The position numbers were made by a program, and so were the translations under genes. This document shows positions 7,768 to 16,307 of a DNA stretch of 64,000 bases, in pieces (the first letter of the stretch is position 1; each line of letters opens with the position of its first letter). The stretch is from JACKHA01 sp041401985. Its GTDB lineage: Bacteria; Planctomycetota; Phycisphaerae; Phycisphaerales; UBA1924. The notes beneath the pieces are model-generated. The model ran no database searches, was not told where the DNA came from, and saw only the letters and a program-made list of their open reading frames with translations. Location: positions 1 to 64,000 of the forward strand of contig JAWKTE010000001.1 of assembly GCA_041401985.1 (NCBI GenBank), given 5' to 3'.

Positions 7768-9303
7768 CTAGAGCCCGTACACCGGCTTGAGTTTGCCCTC
7801 GAGGTAGCGCATGAGCGGGTCGGCCGAGAGGGGTTTGCCGGTGATGCGCTGGCAGAGATCGGCGGCGAGGTAGCGGCGGCCGTGCTGGTGGATGTTGGTG
7901 CGGAGCCACTCGCGCAAGGGGGCGAACTGGCCGCGGGCGATCTGGGCTTTGAGGTCGGGGATCTGCTGGCTGACGGTCTCCCAGAACTGGGCGGCGTAGA
8001 GGTTGCCCAGGCAGTAGGTGGGGAAGTAGCCGATGAGCCCGGCGGACCAGTGGATGTCCTGCAGGCAGCCGCGCCGGTCGTCGGGGACTTTCTGGCCGAG
8101 CATGGACTCGAACGCGTCGTTCCATGCGCCGGGCACATCGCGGGCCTCGAGGTCGCCGCGGAGCAGGGCCCGCTCGATGGAGAAGCGGAGCATGATGTGC
8201 AGGTTGTACGTGGCCTCGTCGGCCTCGACGCGGATGAACGATGGCTTGGCGGTGTTGACGGCCCGGAACATGGCGTCGGGCGTGAAGGCGGCGAGCGCGC
8301 CGTTGAAGGTCTGGTTGGCGATGGGGTGGAGCCACTGCCAGAACTCCGGGCTGCGGCCCACGAAGTTCTCCCACAGGCGGGACTGCGACTCGTGGATGCC
8401 GAGGCTGATCGCATCGCCCAGGGGCTCGCCGAAGCGGGCGGGCTGATCGCCCCGCGCGAGTTTGGGCAGGCCCTGCTCGTAGAGCCCGTGCCCGCACTCG
8501 TGCATGGTGCCGTAGAGGGCGTCGGTGAAGCGCTCGTCGCGGTATCGGGTGGTGAGGCGGGTGTCGCCGGGGGCCATGCCGGAGCAGAACGGGTGGGTCG
8601 TGACGTCAAGCCGTCCGGCGGAGAGATCGAAGCACAGGGCCTTCAGGACCGCCAGGCCGAGTTTGTGCTGGGCGTCGTCGGGCACACGGACGTTGATGGG
8701 GGACTCGTCGGGGGGCGTGCCGTTGTCGGCGATGTCCTTGATGAGGGCGGCGAGGCGCTCGCGCAAGGGGTTGAAGATCGACTCGATCTGCTTGGCGGTG
8801 GCGCCGGGCTCGTACTCGTTGAGCAGGGCGTCGTACGGCTCGCCGCCGGTGGGCCAGCCATAGCACTCGGCCTTGCGCCGGGCCAGGGCGATCATCTTGG
8901 TGAGGTAGGGCTCGAAGGCCTTGAAGTCGGCCGCGGCCCGGGCCTTCTTCCAGACTTCGGAGGCCAGGGCGCTGGTGCGGGCCCATTCCTCGACGAGGTC
9001 GGCGGGGAGCTTGGTGGCCAGGTCGTAGTCGCGCCGGAACTCGCGGAGATTCGCGGCGGTCTGGGGGTCGGCGGTGAGGGCGTTGTCCTGCTCGCAGGCG
9101 GCGATGAGGTCGCCGAACTGTTTGGAGGTGGCCCGTTCGTGGGCGAGGGAGGCGAGCAGGGCCTCCTGCTCGGCCCGGTGGTCGGCGGCGGCCTCGGGCA
9201 TGTAGGTCTCGTGGTCCCACTGCACGAGGCTGCCGATGGAGCGGAGGGTGCCGAGCTGGCGGGCGTGGCGGAGGAGGTCGGCGTAGGCGTCGGTGGCGGG
9301 CAT
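7768..9303 (-). CDS. M32 family metallocarboxypeptidase
   Basis: The protein has 511 residues, the usual length for the thermostable carboxypeptidase Taq family. The zinc motif HExxH is HECGH at 268-272, and the third ligand region is HESQSRLWEN at about 304-313. The family's HPF (237-239) and late IHWSAGLIGYFPTYCLGN segment are present. It should release C-terminal amino acids from peptides in the cytoplasm using one metal ion. The start ATG at 9303 has GGAG upstream, and an 88-bp divergent gap separates it from rsmD. No anomalies were seen. Confidence 0.93.
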   Translation of the reverse strand: MPATDAYADLLRHARQLGTLRSIGSLVQWDHETYMPEAAADHRAEQEALLASLAHERATSKQFGDLIAACEQDNALTADPQTAANLREFRRDYDLATKLPADLVEEWARTSALASEVWKKARAAADFKAFEPYLTKMIALARRKAECYGWPTGGEPYDALLNEYEPGATAKQIESIFNPLRERLAALIKDIADNGTPPDESPINVRVPDDAQHKLGLAVLKALCFDLSAGRLDVTTHPFCSGMAPGDTRLTTRYRDERFTDALYGTMHECGHGLYEQGLPKLARGDQPARFGEPLGDAISLGIHESQSRLWENFVGRSPEFWQWLHPIANQTFNGALAAFTPDAMFRAVNTAKPSFIRVEADEATYNLHIMLRFSIERALLRGDLEARDVPGAWNDAFESMLGQKVPDDRRGCLQDIHWSAGLIGYFPTYCLGNLYAAQFWETVSQQIPDLKAQIARGQFAPLREWLRTNIHQHGRRYLAADLCQRITGKPLSADPLMRYLEGKLKPVYGL

Positions 9304-9391
9304 GGGCTTCTCCGGGGGTTGAGCGATGCTAGGGGGCGGGCGGGGCGGCGCGCGGGCGTGTGGGTGTGCGGGCGATTCCTAGGATTGTTCC

Positions 9392-10375
9392 ATGCGGATC
9401 ATTGCGGGTGATTTCAAGCGTCGGCGGTTGCAGGGGCCGGCGGATGCGAGCGTGACGCGTCCGATCCCGGACCTTGTCAAGCAGTCGCTGTTCAACATTC
9501 TGCGGGGGCACTGCGCGGATGGGGCGGTGTTCGACTGTTTCGCGGGGACGGGGTCGATCGGGCTGGAGGCGCTGAGCCGCGGGGCGACGCGGTGCGTGTT
9601 CGTGGAGCGGGACCGGAAGATCGCGGAGATTCTGCGGCAGAACATCGAGACGTGCGGGGCGGGGGACCGGGCCGAGGTGGTGGTGGGCGATGTGCTGGGG
9701 GCGGGGGCGCTGTCGCGGTGCCCGCGGCCGGTGCACCTGGTGTTCTTCGATCCGCCGTATCCGATGGTGCGGGACAAGGCGTCGTGGCTGCGCGTGCGTG
9801 AGCAGTTTGCCAAGGCGGTGCAGTTGCTGGACGAGACGGGGTACGCGGTGCTGCGGACGCCGTGGCCTTGCTTCCATGCCTCGGCGGAGGAGGCGCCGGA
9901 CGAGGGGTCGTACGCGGCCCACGGTCGGCGGGAGCACATGCGGAAGCGCGGGGAGGACGCGGACGGGCGCGGCGGGCGGTGGCGCGGGGGGGATGAGGCC
10001 GAGCGGCCTGGGAGCGCGGGCAAGCGCGGGCGCGGGGCGGGGAGCGGTGCGCGGCGGACGCCGGTGGCGCCCGAGGGGCCGGTGGAGGTCGATGGAGAGG
10101 ATGTCGAGATCGATCTGGACTCGGCGGAGGGGATGGCGCTGCTGGAGGAGTTGGAGGCGGCGGGGTTTGTGGTGGCGCGGGAGGATGGCGGAGAGGTGGG
10201 GACGGGCAGCGCAGAGCCCGACGCGCAAGCGTCGGGTTCGGAGGCGGGCGCGGTCGACGCCGCGGGGAAGCCTGCGCACGAGATGACGGACCTGGCGATC
10301 CCGGGCGCGATCGGGCCGGAGACGCACGCGTACTCGGGAATGGCGGTGCATCTGTATATGAAGGAGCGGGCGTGA
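9392..10375 (+). CDS. rsmD: 16S rRNA guanine-N2 methyltransferase RsmD, with disordered insert
   Basis: The N-terminal 180 residues match RsmD: MRIIAGDFKRRRL, RPIPDLVKQSLFNIL, the SAM loop FDCFAGTGSIGLEALSRG and the catalytic DPPY at 120-123. The enzyme methylates G966 of 16S rRNA. RsmD is normally about 180-200 residues; this one has 327. The extra region, about 180-300, is rich in Gly, Arg, Glu and Asp and looks disordered. It includes a hairpin element at 10217-10236 read in frame. The last 30 residues (GPETHAYSGMAVHLYMKERA) look like the displaced end of the fold. A methyltransferase gene follows with a TGATG overlap, implying co-transcription. Confidence 0.88.
   Translation: MRIIAGDFKRRRLQGPADASVTRPIPDLVKQSLFNILRGHCADGAVFDCFAGTGSIGLEALSRGATRCVFVERDRKIAEILRQNIETCGAGDRAEVVVGDVLGAGALSRCPRPVHLVFFDPPYPMVRDKASWLRVREQFAKAVQLLDETGYAVLRTPWPCFHASAEEAPDEGSYAAHGRREHMRKRGEDADGRGGRWRGGDEAERPGSAGKRGRGAGSGARRTPVAPEGPVEVDGEDVEIDLDSAEGMALLEELEAAGFVVAREDGGEVGTGSAEPDAQASGSEAGAVDAAGKPAHEMTDLAIPGAIGPETHAYSGMAVHLYMKERA
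10217..10236. repeat. Perfect 8-bp-stem hairpin inside rsmD
   Basis: CCCGACGC and GCGTCGGG flank a GCAA tetraloop. On the minus strand the apex reads GCTTGCGC. The element lies in the disordered extension of RsmD and is read in frame. Confidence 0.6.
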
Positions 10376-11163
10376 TGGGTGCGTCGGCGTCGCTGCGGCG
10401 GTCGGTGGCGGCGTCTATCGATGCGCCGGTGGCGGCGTTGCCTTGGACCGGGGAGGTGTTCGCGGATCTGGGGTCGCTGGGGAGTTCGCCGCGGCGGGTG
10501 GCGGGGTGGCTGGTGGCGGCGGGGATCGGGGCGGGTTCGCGGGTGCTGGACCTTGGGTGCGGGAAGGGGGCGGTGGCGGTCGAGGTGGCGGCGCGGTGCG
10601 GGTGCGAGGTCGTGGGGGTCGATGGGTTCGGGGCGTTTGTTGAGTCGGCGCGGGAGGCGGCGGCGCGGCGGGGGGTGGCCGATCTGTGCCGGTTCGAGGT
10701 GGGCGATGCGCGGGATGTCGGTGCGAGATGGGGCGGGGGTCGGAGGAAGACGTTCGACGCGGCGATGATGATCGCGCTGTTTGCGATGGAGGAGGCGTCG
10801 GCGATTCTGCGGCGGGTGGTGCGGGCGGGCGGTGTGTCTGTGATTGATGACTGCGTGAGCGCGGGGGCCGCGGCCAGCGAGGATGCGCCGTACACGCGTG
10901 AGGAGGCGCGGCTGGTGCTGGAGGAGCATGGGGATCGGGTGGAGCGGGAGCACGTGTGGACGCCTTCGGAGGTGCGGCGTGCGGAGGGGACGCTGCAGCG
11001 GCGGATCGCGAGGCGTGTGGAGGAGGTTTCGGCTCGGGAGGCGAGGTCACGCGGGCCGCTGGGGGAGTTGATGCGTCGGCAGACGGCGGCGGCGGCGGAG
11101 TTGGAGCGGGATGTCCGGCCGGCGATGTGGCTGGTGCGGCGCGGTTCGGGAGGCGGTCGCTAG
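10375..11163 (+). CDS. Class I SAM-dependent methyltransferase
   Basis: The protein has about 262 residues. The ATG at 10375 overlaps the rsmD stop as TGATG; a GTG one codon earlier is possible. Motif I is VLDLGCGKGAVAVEVA at about 54-69, followed by an acidic end of beta 2 (VVGVDGFG) and a motif resembling post-I VGDARDVG. The C-terminal 70 residues are Arg- and Glu-rich helices. It is close to the ubiquinone/small-molecule methyltransferase branch, but the substrate is unknown. Coupling to rsmD suggests co-expression rather than a shared function. Confidence 0.8.
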   Translation: MGASASLRRSVAASIDAPVAALPWTGEVFADLGSLGSSPRRVAGWLVAAGIGAGSRVLDLGCGKGAVAVEVAARCGCEVVGVDGFGAFVESAREAAARRGVADLCRFEVGDARDVGARWGGGRRKTFDAAMMIALFAMEEASAILRRVVRAGGVSVIDDCVSAGAAASEDAPYTREEARLVLEEHGDRVEREHVWTPSEVRRAEGTLQRRIARRVEEVSAREARSRGPLGELMRRQTAAAAELERDVRPAMWLVRRGSGGGR

Positions 11164-11253
11164 GGCAGCGAGTTCTGGAGTTGCTGGTATCTTGTCGGGC
11201 CCGTGCCGGCCGGTCAGCCGCGCGGGCGACGGCCACTCTCCAGAGGTTCCGCG

Positions 11254-13386
11254 ATGGCTACCCCTCCGCCCGACAACCAGACGCCTCCGACCGAGCCCGT
11301 TGGGCTGCCCGGCCAGGTCCACCCGGACGGTTCCGGGGTGTACGGCGAGGGAGGGGCGGGCGAGCGCGAGGTTCCGGCGCTGCCCGAGGACGCGACGCCG
11401 GATCAGATCGACGAGCACTGGTACCGGCATGTGTACCAGGGCGACAAGATGCCGCAGTTGACGGTGCGGGCGGTGCTGATGGGCGGCGTGCTGGGCATGC
11501 TGATGTCGGCGTCGAACCTGTACACGACGCTGACGATCGGCTGGGCGTTCGGGGTGGCGATCACGGCGGTGGTGATGTCGTACGTGATCTGGACGCTGGT
11601 GCGGGCCGTGACCTTCGGGCGGGTGTCGCGGATGTCGGTGCTCGAGAACGTGTGCATGGCGTCGACGGCGTCGGCGGCGGGGTACTCCACGGGGTCGAGC
11701 ATCGCGACGATGTTCGGGGCGCTGTTGATGATGGCGCCGGTGCCTGAGGGGGCGACGCCTGCGGATGTGAAGTCGTGGGACGTGCATCCGTTCTGGCTGC
11801 TGGCGTCGTTCACGTTCGTGACGGGGGCGCTGGGGTGCTTCCTGGCGATCCCGATGAAGCGGCAGATGATCAACCACGAGCGTCTGCCGTTCCCGACGGG
11901 GATCGCGGCGGCGGAGACGCTGAAGAGCCTGTACAGCCAGAGCCGCGATGCGCTCCACAAGGCGTATGTGCTGGTGGCGGGGCTGATCGCGGGCGGGATC
12001 GTGGCGGTGCTGAACACGGGGTCGATGCTGGGGTTCCTGAACGACGCGTTCGACTGGATCCGTCGCACGATCGGGCTGGAGCTGCGCCTGCCGGGGCAGG
12101 TGCCGGCGACGGGGTTCCTGCGGGCGGGCTCGGACGGGCTGACGTCGGCGGCGGTGGGCGCGGACGGCGGGCGGGTGCGCGAACTGATCGGGTTCGGGTT
12201 CAACCCGAGCGTGCTTCTCATCGCGGCGGGGATGATCGTCGGGCTGCGGGTGAGCCTGTCGATGCTGGTGGGCGGGGCGCTGCTGTACTTCTTCGTCGCG
12301 CCGGGGCTGATCGTGCAGGACGCGGCCCACCTGTTGCCCGACGGCTCGGGGTTCGCGGAGGAGTACATCGAGTCGATCGAGATCGTGGGCGGGGGCACGG
12401 TGTTCCACGTGTACCGCTGGGGGTTGTGGGGCGGGACGGCGCTGATGGTGATGGCGAGCCTGACGGCGCTGGCGCTGCAGTGGAAGACGATCGCGCGGGC
12501 GTTCGTGCGCAAGGGCGGGGCGGGCGGTGCGCGGGAGTGGGACCGCATCGAGGTGCCGGTGTCGTGGATGATCGCCGGGATGGTGCCGCTGGGGATCGTG
12601 CTGGTCGGGCTGCAGGTGGTGGCGTTCCAGATCGCGTGGTGGGCGGGGATCATCGCGGTGCTGATGTCGTTCGTGCTGTCGCTGGTGGCGAGCCGCGCGA
12701 CGGGCGAGACGGACACGACGCCGACGGGCGCGATGGGCAAGGTGATGCAGTTGCTGTTCGCGGTGCTGCAGCCGGGGCACGTCGTGCCGAACCTGGCGTC
12801 GGCGGGCGCGGCGGCGAACAGCGCGACGTCGTCGGCGGACCTGCTGATGGACCTCAAGAGCGGGTACCTGCTGGGGGCGAATCCGCGGAAGCAGTTCCTG
12901 GCGCAGTTCATCGGGGTGTTCTTCGGGACGCTGGTGATCGTGCCGGTGTGGTACCTGCTGGTGCCGCACCAGGGGAAGTTCGTGGGCGTGGACGCGTACG
13001 CGGCTCCCGCGACGAACCAGTGGTTCAAGGTGGCGGAGGTGCTCACGAAGGGGATCGACCAGTTGCCGGCCTCGGCGCAGTGGTCGATCTTCATCGGGGC
13101 GATGGTGGGGATCCTGCTGCCGCTGGTCGAGCGTTTCGCGGTGCCGGCGAGGTTCCGGAAGTTCATGCCTTCGGCGATGGGGCTCGGGCTGTCGTGGATG
13201 CTGCCGTTCGCCAACGCGCTGGCGTTCGCGATCGGGGCGGTGATCGCGTGGGTGTGGTCGCTGGTGCACAAGCGTTCGGCGGAGAAGTTCAACGTGCCGC
13301 TGGCGTCGGGGCTTGTGGCGGGCGAGGCGCTGATCGCTTCGATCATCATCATGGCGGTGACGGCGACGGGGCTGCTGTTCGGATGA
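11254..13386 (+). CDS. OPT-family oligopeptide/metal-chelate transporter
   Basis: The protein has 710 residues from the ATG at 11254, preceded by AGAGG at suitable spacing; an in-frame ATG further upstream lacks such a site. After a 55-residue polar N-terminus there are roughly 14-16 hydrophobic segments, starting QLTVRAVLMGGVLGMLMSASNLYTTL. Motifs such as ASAAGYSTGSS, LPFPTGIAAAETLKSLYS and NSATSSADLLMDLKSGYLLGANPRKQF are typical of bacterial OPT proteins. These use proton-coupled import of peptides or metal chelates across the cytoplasmic membrane. The downstream gene encodes a one-helix membrane-anchored protein and may be co-transcribed. Confidence 0.9.
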   Translation: MATPPPDNQTPPTEPVGLPGQVHPDGSGVYGEGGAGEREVPALPEDATPDQIDEHWYRHVYQGDKMPQLTVRAVLMGGVLGMLMSASNLYTTLTIGWAFGVAITAVVMSYVIWTLVRAVTFGRVSRMSVLENVCMASTASAAGYSTGSSIATMFGALLMMAPVPEGATPADVKSWDVHPFWLLASFTFVTGALGCFLAIPMKRQMINHERLPFPTGIAAAETLKSLYSQSRDALHKAYVLVAGLIAGGIVAVLNTGSMLGFLNDAFDWIRRTIGLELRLPGQVPATGFLRAGSDGLTSAAVGADGGRVRELIGFGFNPSVLLIAAGMIVGLRVSLSMLVGGALLYFFVAPGLIVQDAAHLLPDGSGFAEEYIESIEIVGGGTVFHVYRWGLWGGTALMVMASLTALALQWKTIARAFVRKGGAGGAREWDRIEVPVSWMIAGMVPLGIVLVGLQVVAFQIAWWAGIIAVLMSFVLSLVASRATGETDTTPTGAMGKVMQLLFAVLQPGHVVPNLASAGAAANSATSSADLLMDLKSGYLLGANPRKQFLAQFIGVFFGTLVIVPVWYLLVPHQGKFVGVDAYAAPATNQWFKVAEVLTKGIDQLPASAQWSIFIGAMVGILLPLVERFAVPARFRKFMPSAMGLGLSWMLPFANALAFAIGAVIAWVWSLVHKRSAEKFNVPLASGLVAGEALIASIIIMAVTATGLLFG

Positions 13387-13465
13387 GCCGGTCTGGAGCG
13401 GGGCGTTGGCGGCTATGCTGGGCGGAGCGGCCTGCTGCGGGCCGCGGGCGACCATGGAGGGCGCG

Positions 13466-14173
13466 ATGGGCGAGCCAGCATCCGCACGGAGTCGGCGTGG
13501 GCGGGGGTTCTTCGGGCTGATCGGGGCCGGGTGGTCGCGGGCGCTGGTGGCGATCGCGCTGCTGGCGTGCGCGAGCGTCGCGCTGACGATGCAGTACCAG
13601 TCGATGCGGGCGGGGATCGAGTCGGACATCTACCGCCAGCGGCTCGAGACGCTGGCGCGGGACTACGAGAGTCTGCGGTCGACGTTCAACGAGGCCGTGC
13701 GCCGGACGGCGGTGACGGAGCTGGTGGTGCGGGATGGGGCGTTGTCGGTGCGGATCCGCACGGCCGCGGGCGTGGAGCGGGAGATCCCGACGGCGTTCGA
13801 TCCGTCGACCGAGGTGTATGTGAACTACATCGTGTCGGGCGGGCGGCTGTGGGTGCGGAGCATCTATGACCGGGCGAGCGGGCCGCAGGGGGAGATGGTG
13901 ATCGACCCGGCGATGGGGGACCTGGAGTGGCCGGAGGACGATTACGGGATCTCGATCTTTCGCCCGCTGGACGAGGGACGTTGGGTGATCTCGGTGACGG
14001 GTGGCGGGTCGCTGGGGCTGAAGCGGCTTGAGTTGGATGATGAGCCTGCGGAACTGGCGTCGGCGCCGGAGGTGCGGTCGTACGAGCAGATGCAGGAGGA
14101 GATCGATGCGCAGGTGGGGACGATTTCGGTGCGGGATATATGGGATCGGATCATGAGTGGGAAGTCGCCGTGA
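13466..14173 (+). CDS. Single-pass membrane-anchored protein, unknown function
   Basis: The protein has 235 residues from the ATG at 13466, chosen because GGAGG lies about 10 nt upstream; an ATG at 13454 overlaps that site. There is one transmembrane helix at about 26-43 after a basic N-terminus, then a short predicted coiled coil (SDIYRQRLETLARDYESLRSTF). A beta-rich extracytoplasmic domain of about 130 residues and an acidic C-terminus follow. No family was recognised. It follows the OPT transporter by about 80 nt. Confidence 0.7.
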   Translation: MGEPASARSRRGRGFFGLIGAGWSRALVAIALLACASVALTMQYQSMRAGIESDIYRQRLETLARDYESLRSTFNEAVRRTAVTELVVRDGALSVRIRTAAGVEREIPTAFDPSTEVYVNYIVSGGRLWVRSIYDRASGPQGEMVIDPAMGDLEWPEDDYGISIFRPLDEGRWVISVTGGGSLGLKRLELDDEPAELASAPEVRSYEQMQEEIDAQVGTISVRDIWDRIMSGKSP

Positions 14174-14176
14174 GGG

Positions 14177-14218
14177 GTGCCGAGTGCCGAGTGCTGAGTG
14201 CTGAGTGCTGAGTGCTGA
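14177..14218 (+). repeat. Tandem heptamer GTGC(C/T)GA x6
   Basis: Six head-to-tail copies occur: GTGCCGA twice and GTGCTGA four times. They sit between the stop of the membrane protein and glyS. The same heptamer occurs in opposite orientation at about 23308-23332, upstream of nusA. Confidence 0.85.
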
Positions 14219-14310
14219 GAGATTGTGGTGGGCTTGAATGGAATGGTCGTTGGCGGGGGTGAGGCGGCGGGGGCTGTTCCTACACTTGCGTCCTTTTTGG
14301 GAGACGCCGC

Positions 14311-15876
14311 GTGAGCAAGTCGATGGACGCGATCATGGCCCTGTGCAAGCGCCGGGGTTTTATCTACCAGGCGAGCGAGATCTACGGGGGGATCAACGGG
14401 TTCTGGGATTACGGGCCGCTGGGGGCCCAGATGAAGAAGAACCTGCGGGACGCGTGGTGGCAGGACATGGTGATGCGCCCGGCGTGGGGGCGGCGCGGGC
14501 CGGGGGACCAGGCGGTGCGGTGCGTGCCGGTCGAGACGTGCATCATCCAGCACCCGAGGGTGTGGGAGGCGAGCGGGCATGTCGGCGGGTTCAACGATCC
14601 GATGGTCGACTGTCGGGAGTCCAAGCGTCGGTATAGGGCGGATCACGTTCGCGTCGTCACCTTCGGCCCGGGGGACCTGGGCTTCGCGTTCATCGAGAAC
14701 GATGCGGACTCTCTTCGCGCAGCTCTAAAGAGGGCAAAGCGGAAGCCGCCGGAAGCAATCACAACTGAGTGGCTCGAGCAAGAGAACGCGGCAACGTCTG
14801 CCCTGGATGACTGGATCAACTCGCTGGACCGGGTTATTGGTCCGGATGCCAAAGAGCGAGGGACGCTGACGCCCCCTCGCCAGTTCAACTTGATGTTCTA
14901 CTCCTACACCGGCGCTACCGCGACGGAGGACGACAAGGTCTACCTGCGGCCGGAGACGGCCCAGGGGATCTTCGTGCAGTTCAAGAACGTGGTGGACACG
15001 ACGCGGGTGAAGGTGCCGTTCGGGATCGGGAATGTGGGCAAGTCGTTCCGGAACGAGGTGACGCCGCGGAACTTCACGTTCCGGTCGCGCGAGTTCGAGC
15101 AGGCGGAACTGGAGTTCTTCTGCCATCCGTCGGAGTCGTTCGAGTGGTACACGTTCTGGCGTGACTTCCGGATGGAGTGGTGGAAGGCGATCGGGCTGGC
15201 GGGGGAGAACCTGATCCTGCGCGAGCATGAGAAGGACGAGTTGTCGCACTACTCGCAGGGCACGAGCGATGTGGAGTACCGGTTCCCATTCACGGCCCCG
15301 GGGTTCGGGGAACTCGAGGGGATCGCGCACCGGGGCGACTACGACCTGCGCCAGCACCAGCAGCACTCGAAGGCCAAACTGGAATATCTGGACACGACGC
15401 GCGGGGAGCTGGCGCCCAACGGGCAGCCGAAGGGCGAGCGGTACCTGCCGCACTGCATCGAGCCGGCGGCGGGGCTGGACCGGGGCGTGCTGGCGCTGCT
15501 CTGCGAGGCGTACACGAAGGACGAGTCGCGGGCCAGCCCGGAGTTCCTGAAGCTGCACCCGCGGGTGGCGCCGGTGAAGGCGGCGGTGTTCCCGCTGGTG
15601 GCCAAGGACGGCATGCCGGAGATCGGCGAGCGGCTGCACCAGGAACTGAGCGAGCGGTTCTGGCGGCTTGGGCCAGTGGAGTTCGACGAGAAGCAGTCGA
15701 TCGGCAAGCGGTACGCGCGGATGGACGAGGCGGGGTGCCCGTTCTGCTTCACGATCGATGGGGAGACGGCGACGGACCAGACGGTGACGATGCGGGACCG
15801 GGACTCGGGCAAGCAGGAGCGGATGGGGATCGATAAGGTTGGCGGGTTTTTGGCGGAGCGGCTGGGGGCGGGGTGA
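14311..15876 (+). CDS. glyS: Glycyl-tRNA synthetase (class II, dimeric type)
   Basis: The protein has 521 residues and starts at GTG 14311. Class II motifs are present: FRNEVTPRNFTFRSREFEQAELE (motif 2 region) and the late EPAAGLDRGVLALL (motif 3). KRRGFIYQASEIYGGINGFWDYGPLG is the dimeric GlyRS N-terminal signature. It charges tRNA-Gly. Between the RADH and LTPPRQFNLMF segments (about 14636-14930) the gene uses many A/T-ending codons unlike the rest. This stretch also lacks the CPxCG pair often seen there, which suggests a replaced insertion domain. Heptamer repeats lie upstream. Confidence 0.95.
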   Translation: MSKSMDAIMALCKRRGFIYQASEIYGGINGFWDYGPLGAQMKKNLRDAWWQDMVMRPAWGRRGPGDQAVRCVPVETCIIQHPRVWEASGHVGGFNDPMVDCRESKRRYRADHVRVVTFGPGDLGFAFIENDADSLRAALKRAKRKPPEAITTEWLEQENAATSALDDWINSLDRVIGPDAKERGTLTPPRQFNLMFYSYTGATATEDDKVYLRPETAQGIFVQFKNVVDTTRVKVPFGIGNVGKSFRNEVTPRNFTFRSREFEQAELEFFCHPSESFEWYTFWRDFRMEWWKAIGLAGENLILREHEKDELSHYSQGTSDVEYRFPFTAPGFGELEGIAHRGDYDLRQHQQHSKAKLEYLDTTRGELAPNGQPKGERYLPHCIEPAAGLDRGVLALLCEAYTKDESRASPEFLKLHPRVAPVKAAVFPLVAKDGMPEIGERLHQELSERFWRLGPVEFDEKQSIGKRYARMDEAGCPFCFTIDGETATDQTVTMRDRDSGKQERMGIDKVGGFLAERLGAG

Positions 15877-15912
15877 GGCGCGGCGGCGTTGGGCGCGTTG
15901 GAGGCGAGGGCG

Positions 15913-16116
15913 TCAGCGTCGGCCGAGCAGTTCCCAGGCGGCGATGATTGCCAGGGCGGCGGCCGCGCCGACGAGCATTCCCCACGCGCTGCCGATGGCG
16001 GTCATGAGGACCAGTCCGACGGCCACACCGACGCCGAGGCGTTCCCAGCGGAGCCGGCGCGGGGCGGCGGCGTCTGGCGATGGTGTTGCGGGTGGCCGCG
16101 GCGATGTGTGTTCCAT
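15913..16116 (-). CDS. Small two-helix membrane protein
   Basis: The protein has 67 residues from the ATG at 16116, with GGGAG upstream. A polar, Pro-rich N-terminus is followed by two closely spaced hydrophobic helices (LGVGVAVGLVLMTAIGSAWG, then MLVGAAAALAIIAAWELL). No family can be assigned. It lies between glyS and nuoG on the opposite strand. The coding call rests on the ribosome binding site and the clean membrane pattern. Confidence 0.55.
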   Translation of the reverse strand: MEHTSPRPPATPSPDAAAPRRLRWERLGVGVAVGLVLMTAIGSAWGMLVGAAAALAIIAAWELLGRR

Positions 16117-16307
16117 GGCGTGCTCCCACGGCGTCGGCGGGTCCGATCGCCGGATCGGCAAAGAGGACTTTGATATCCGATTCTTGGGCGTCGGGGGGCT
16201 CGGGTTTCGCGGGTCGGGCTCGGCGGCTGGCCCGGGGGGGCCAGAGGGCCCCGGTTTGGGCGTGGGCGGGGCGGGTTGATCGGCCTGCGGCCTACCCTCC
16301 CCCCGCT

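Noticed and set aside
14177..14218. CRISPR-like repeats
   Set aside because: The units are seven bases, contiguous, with no spacers.
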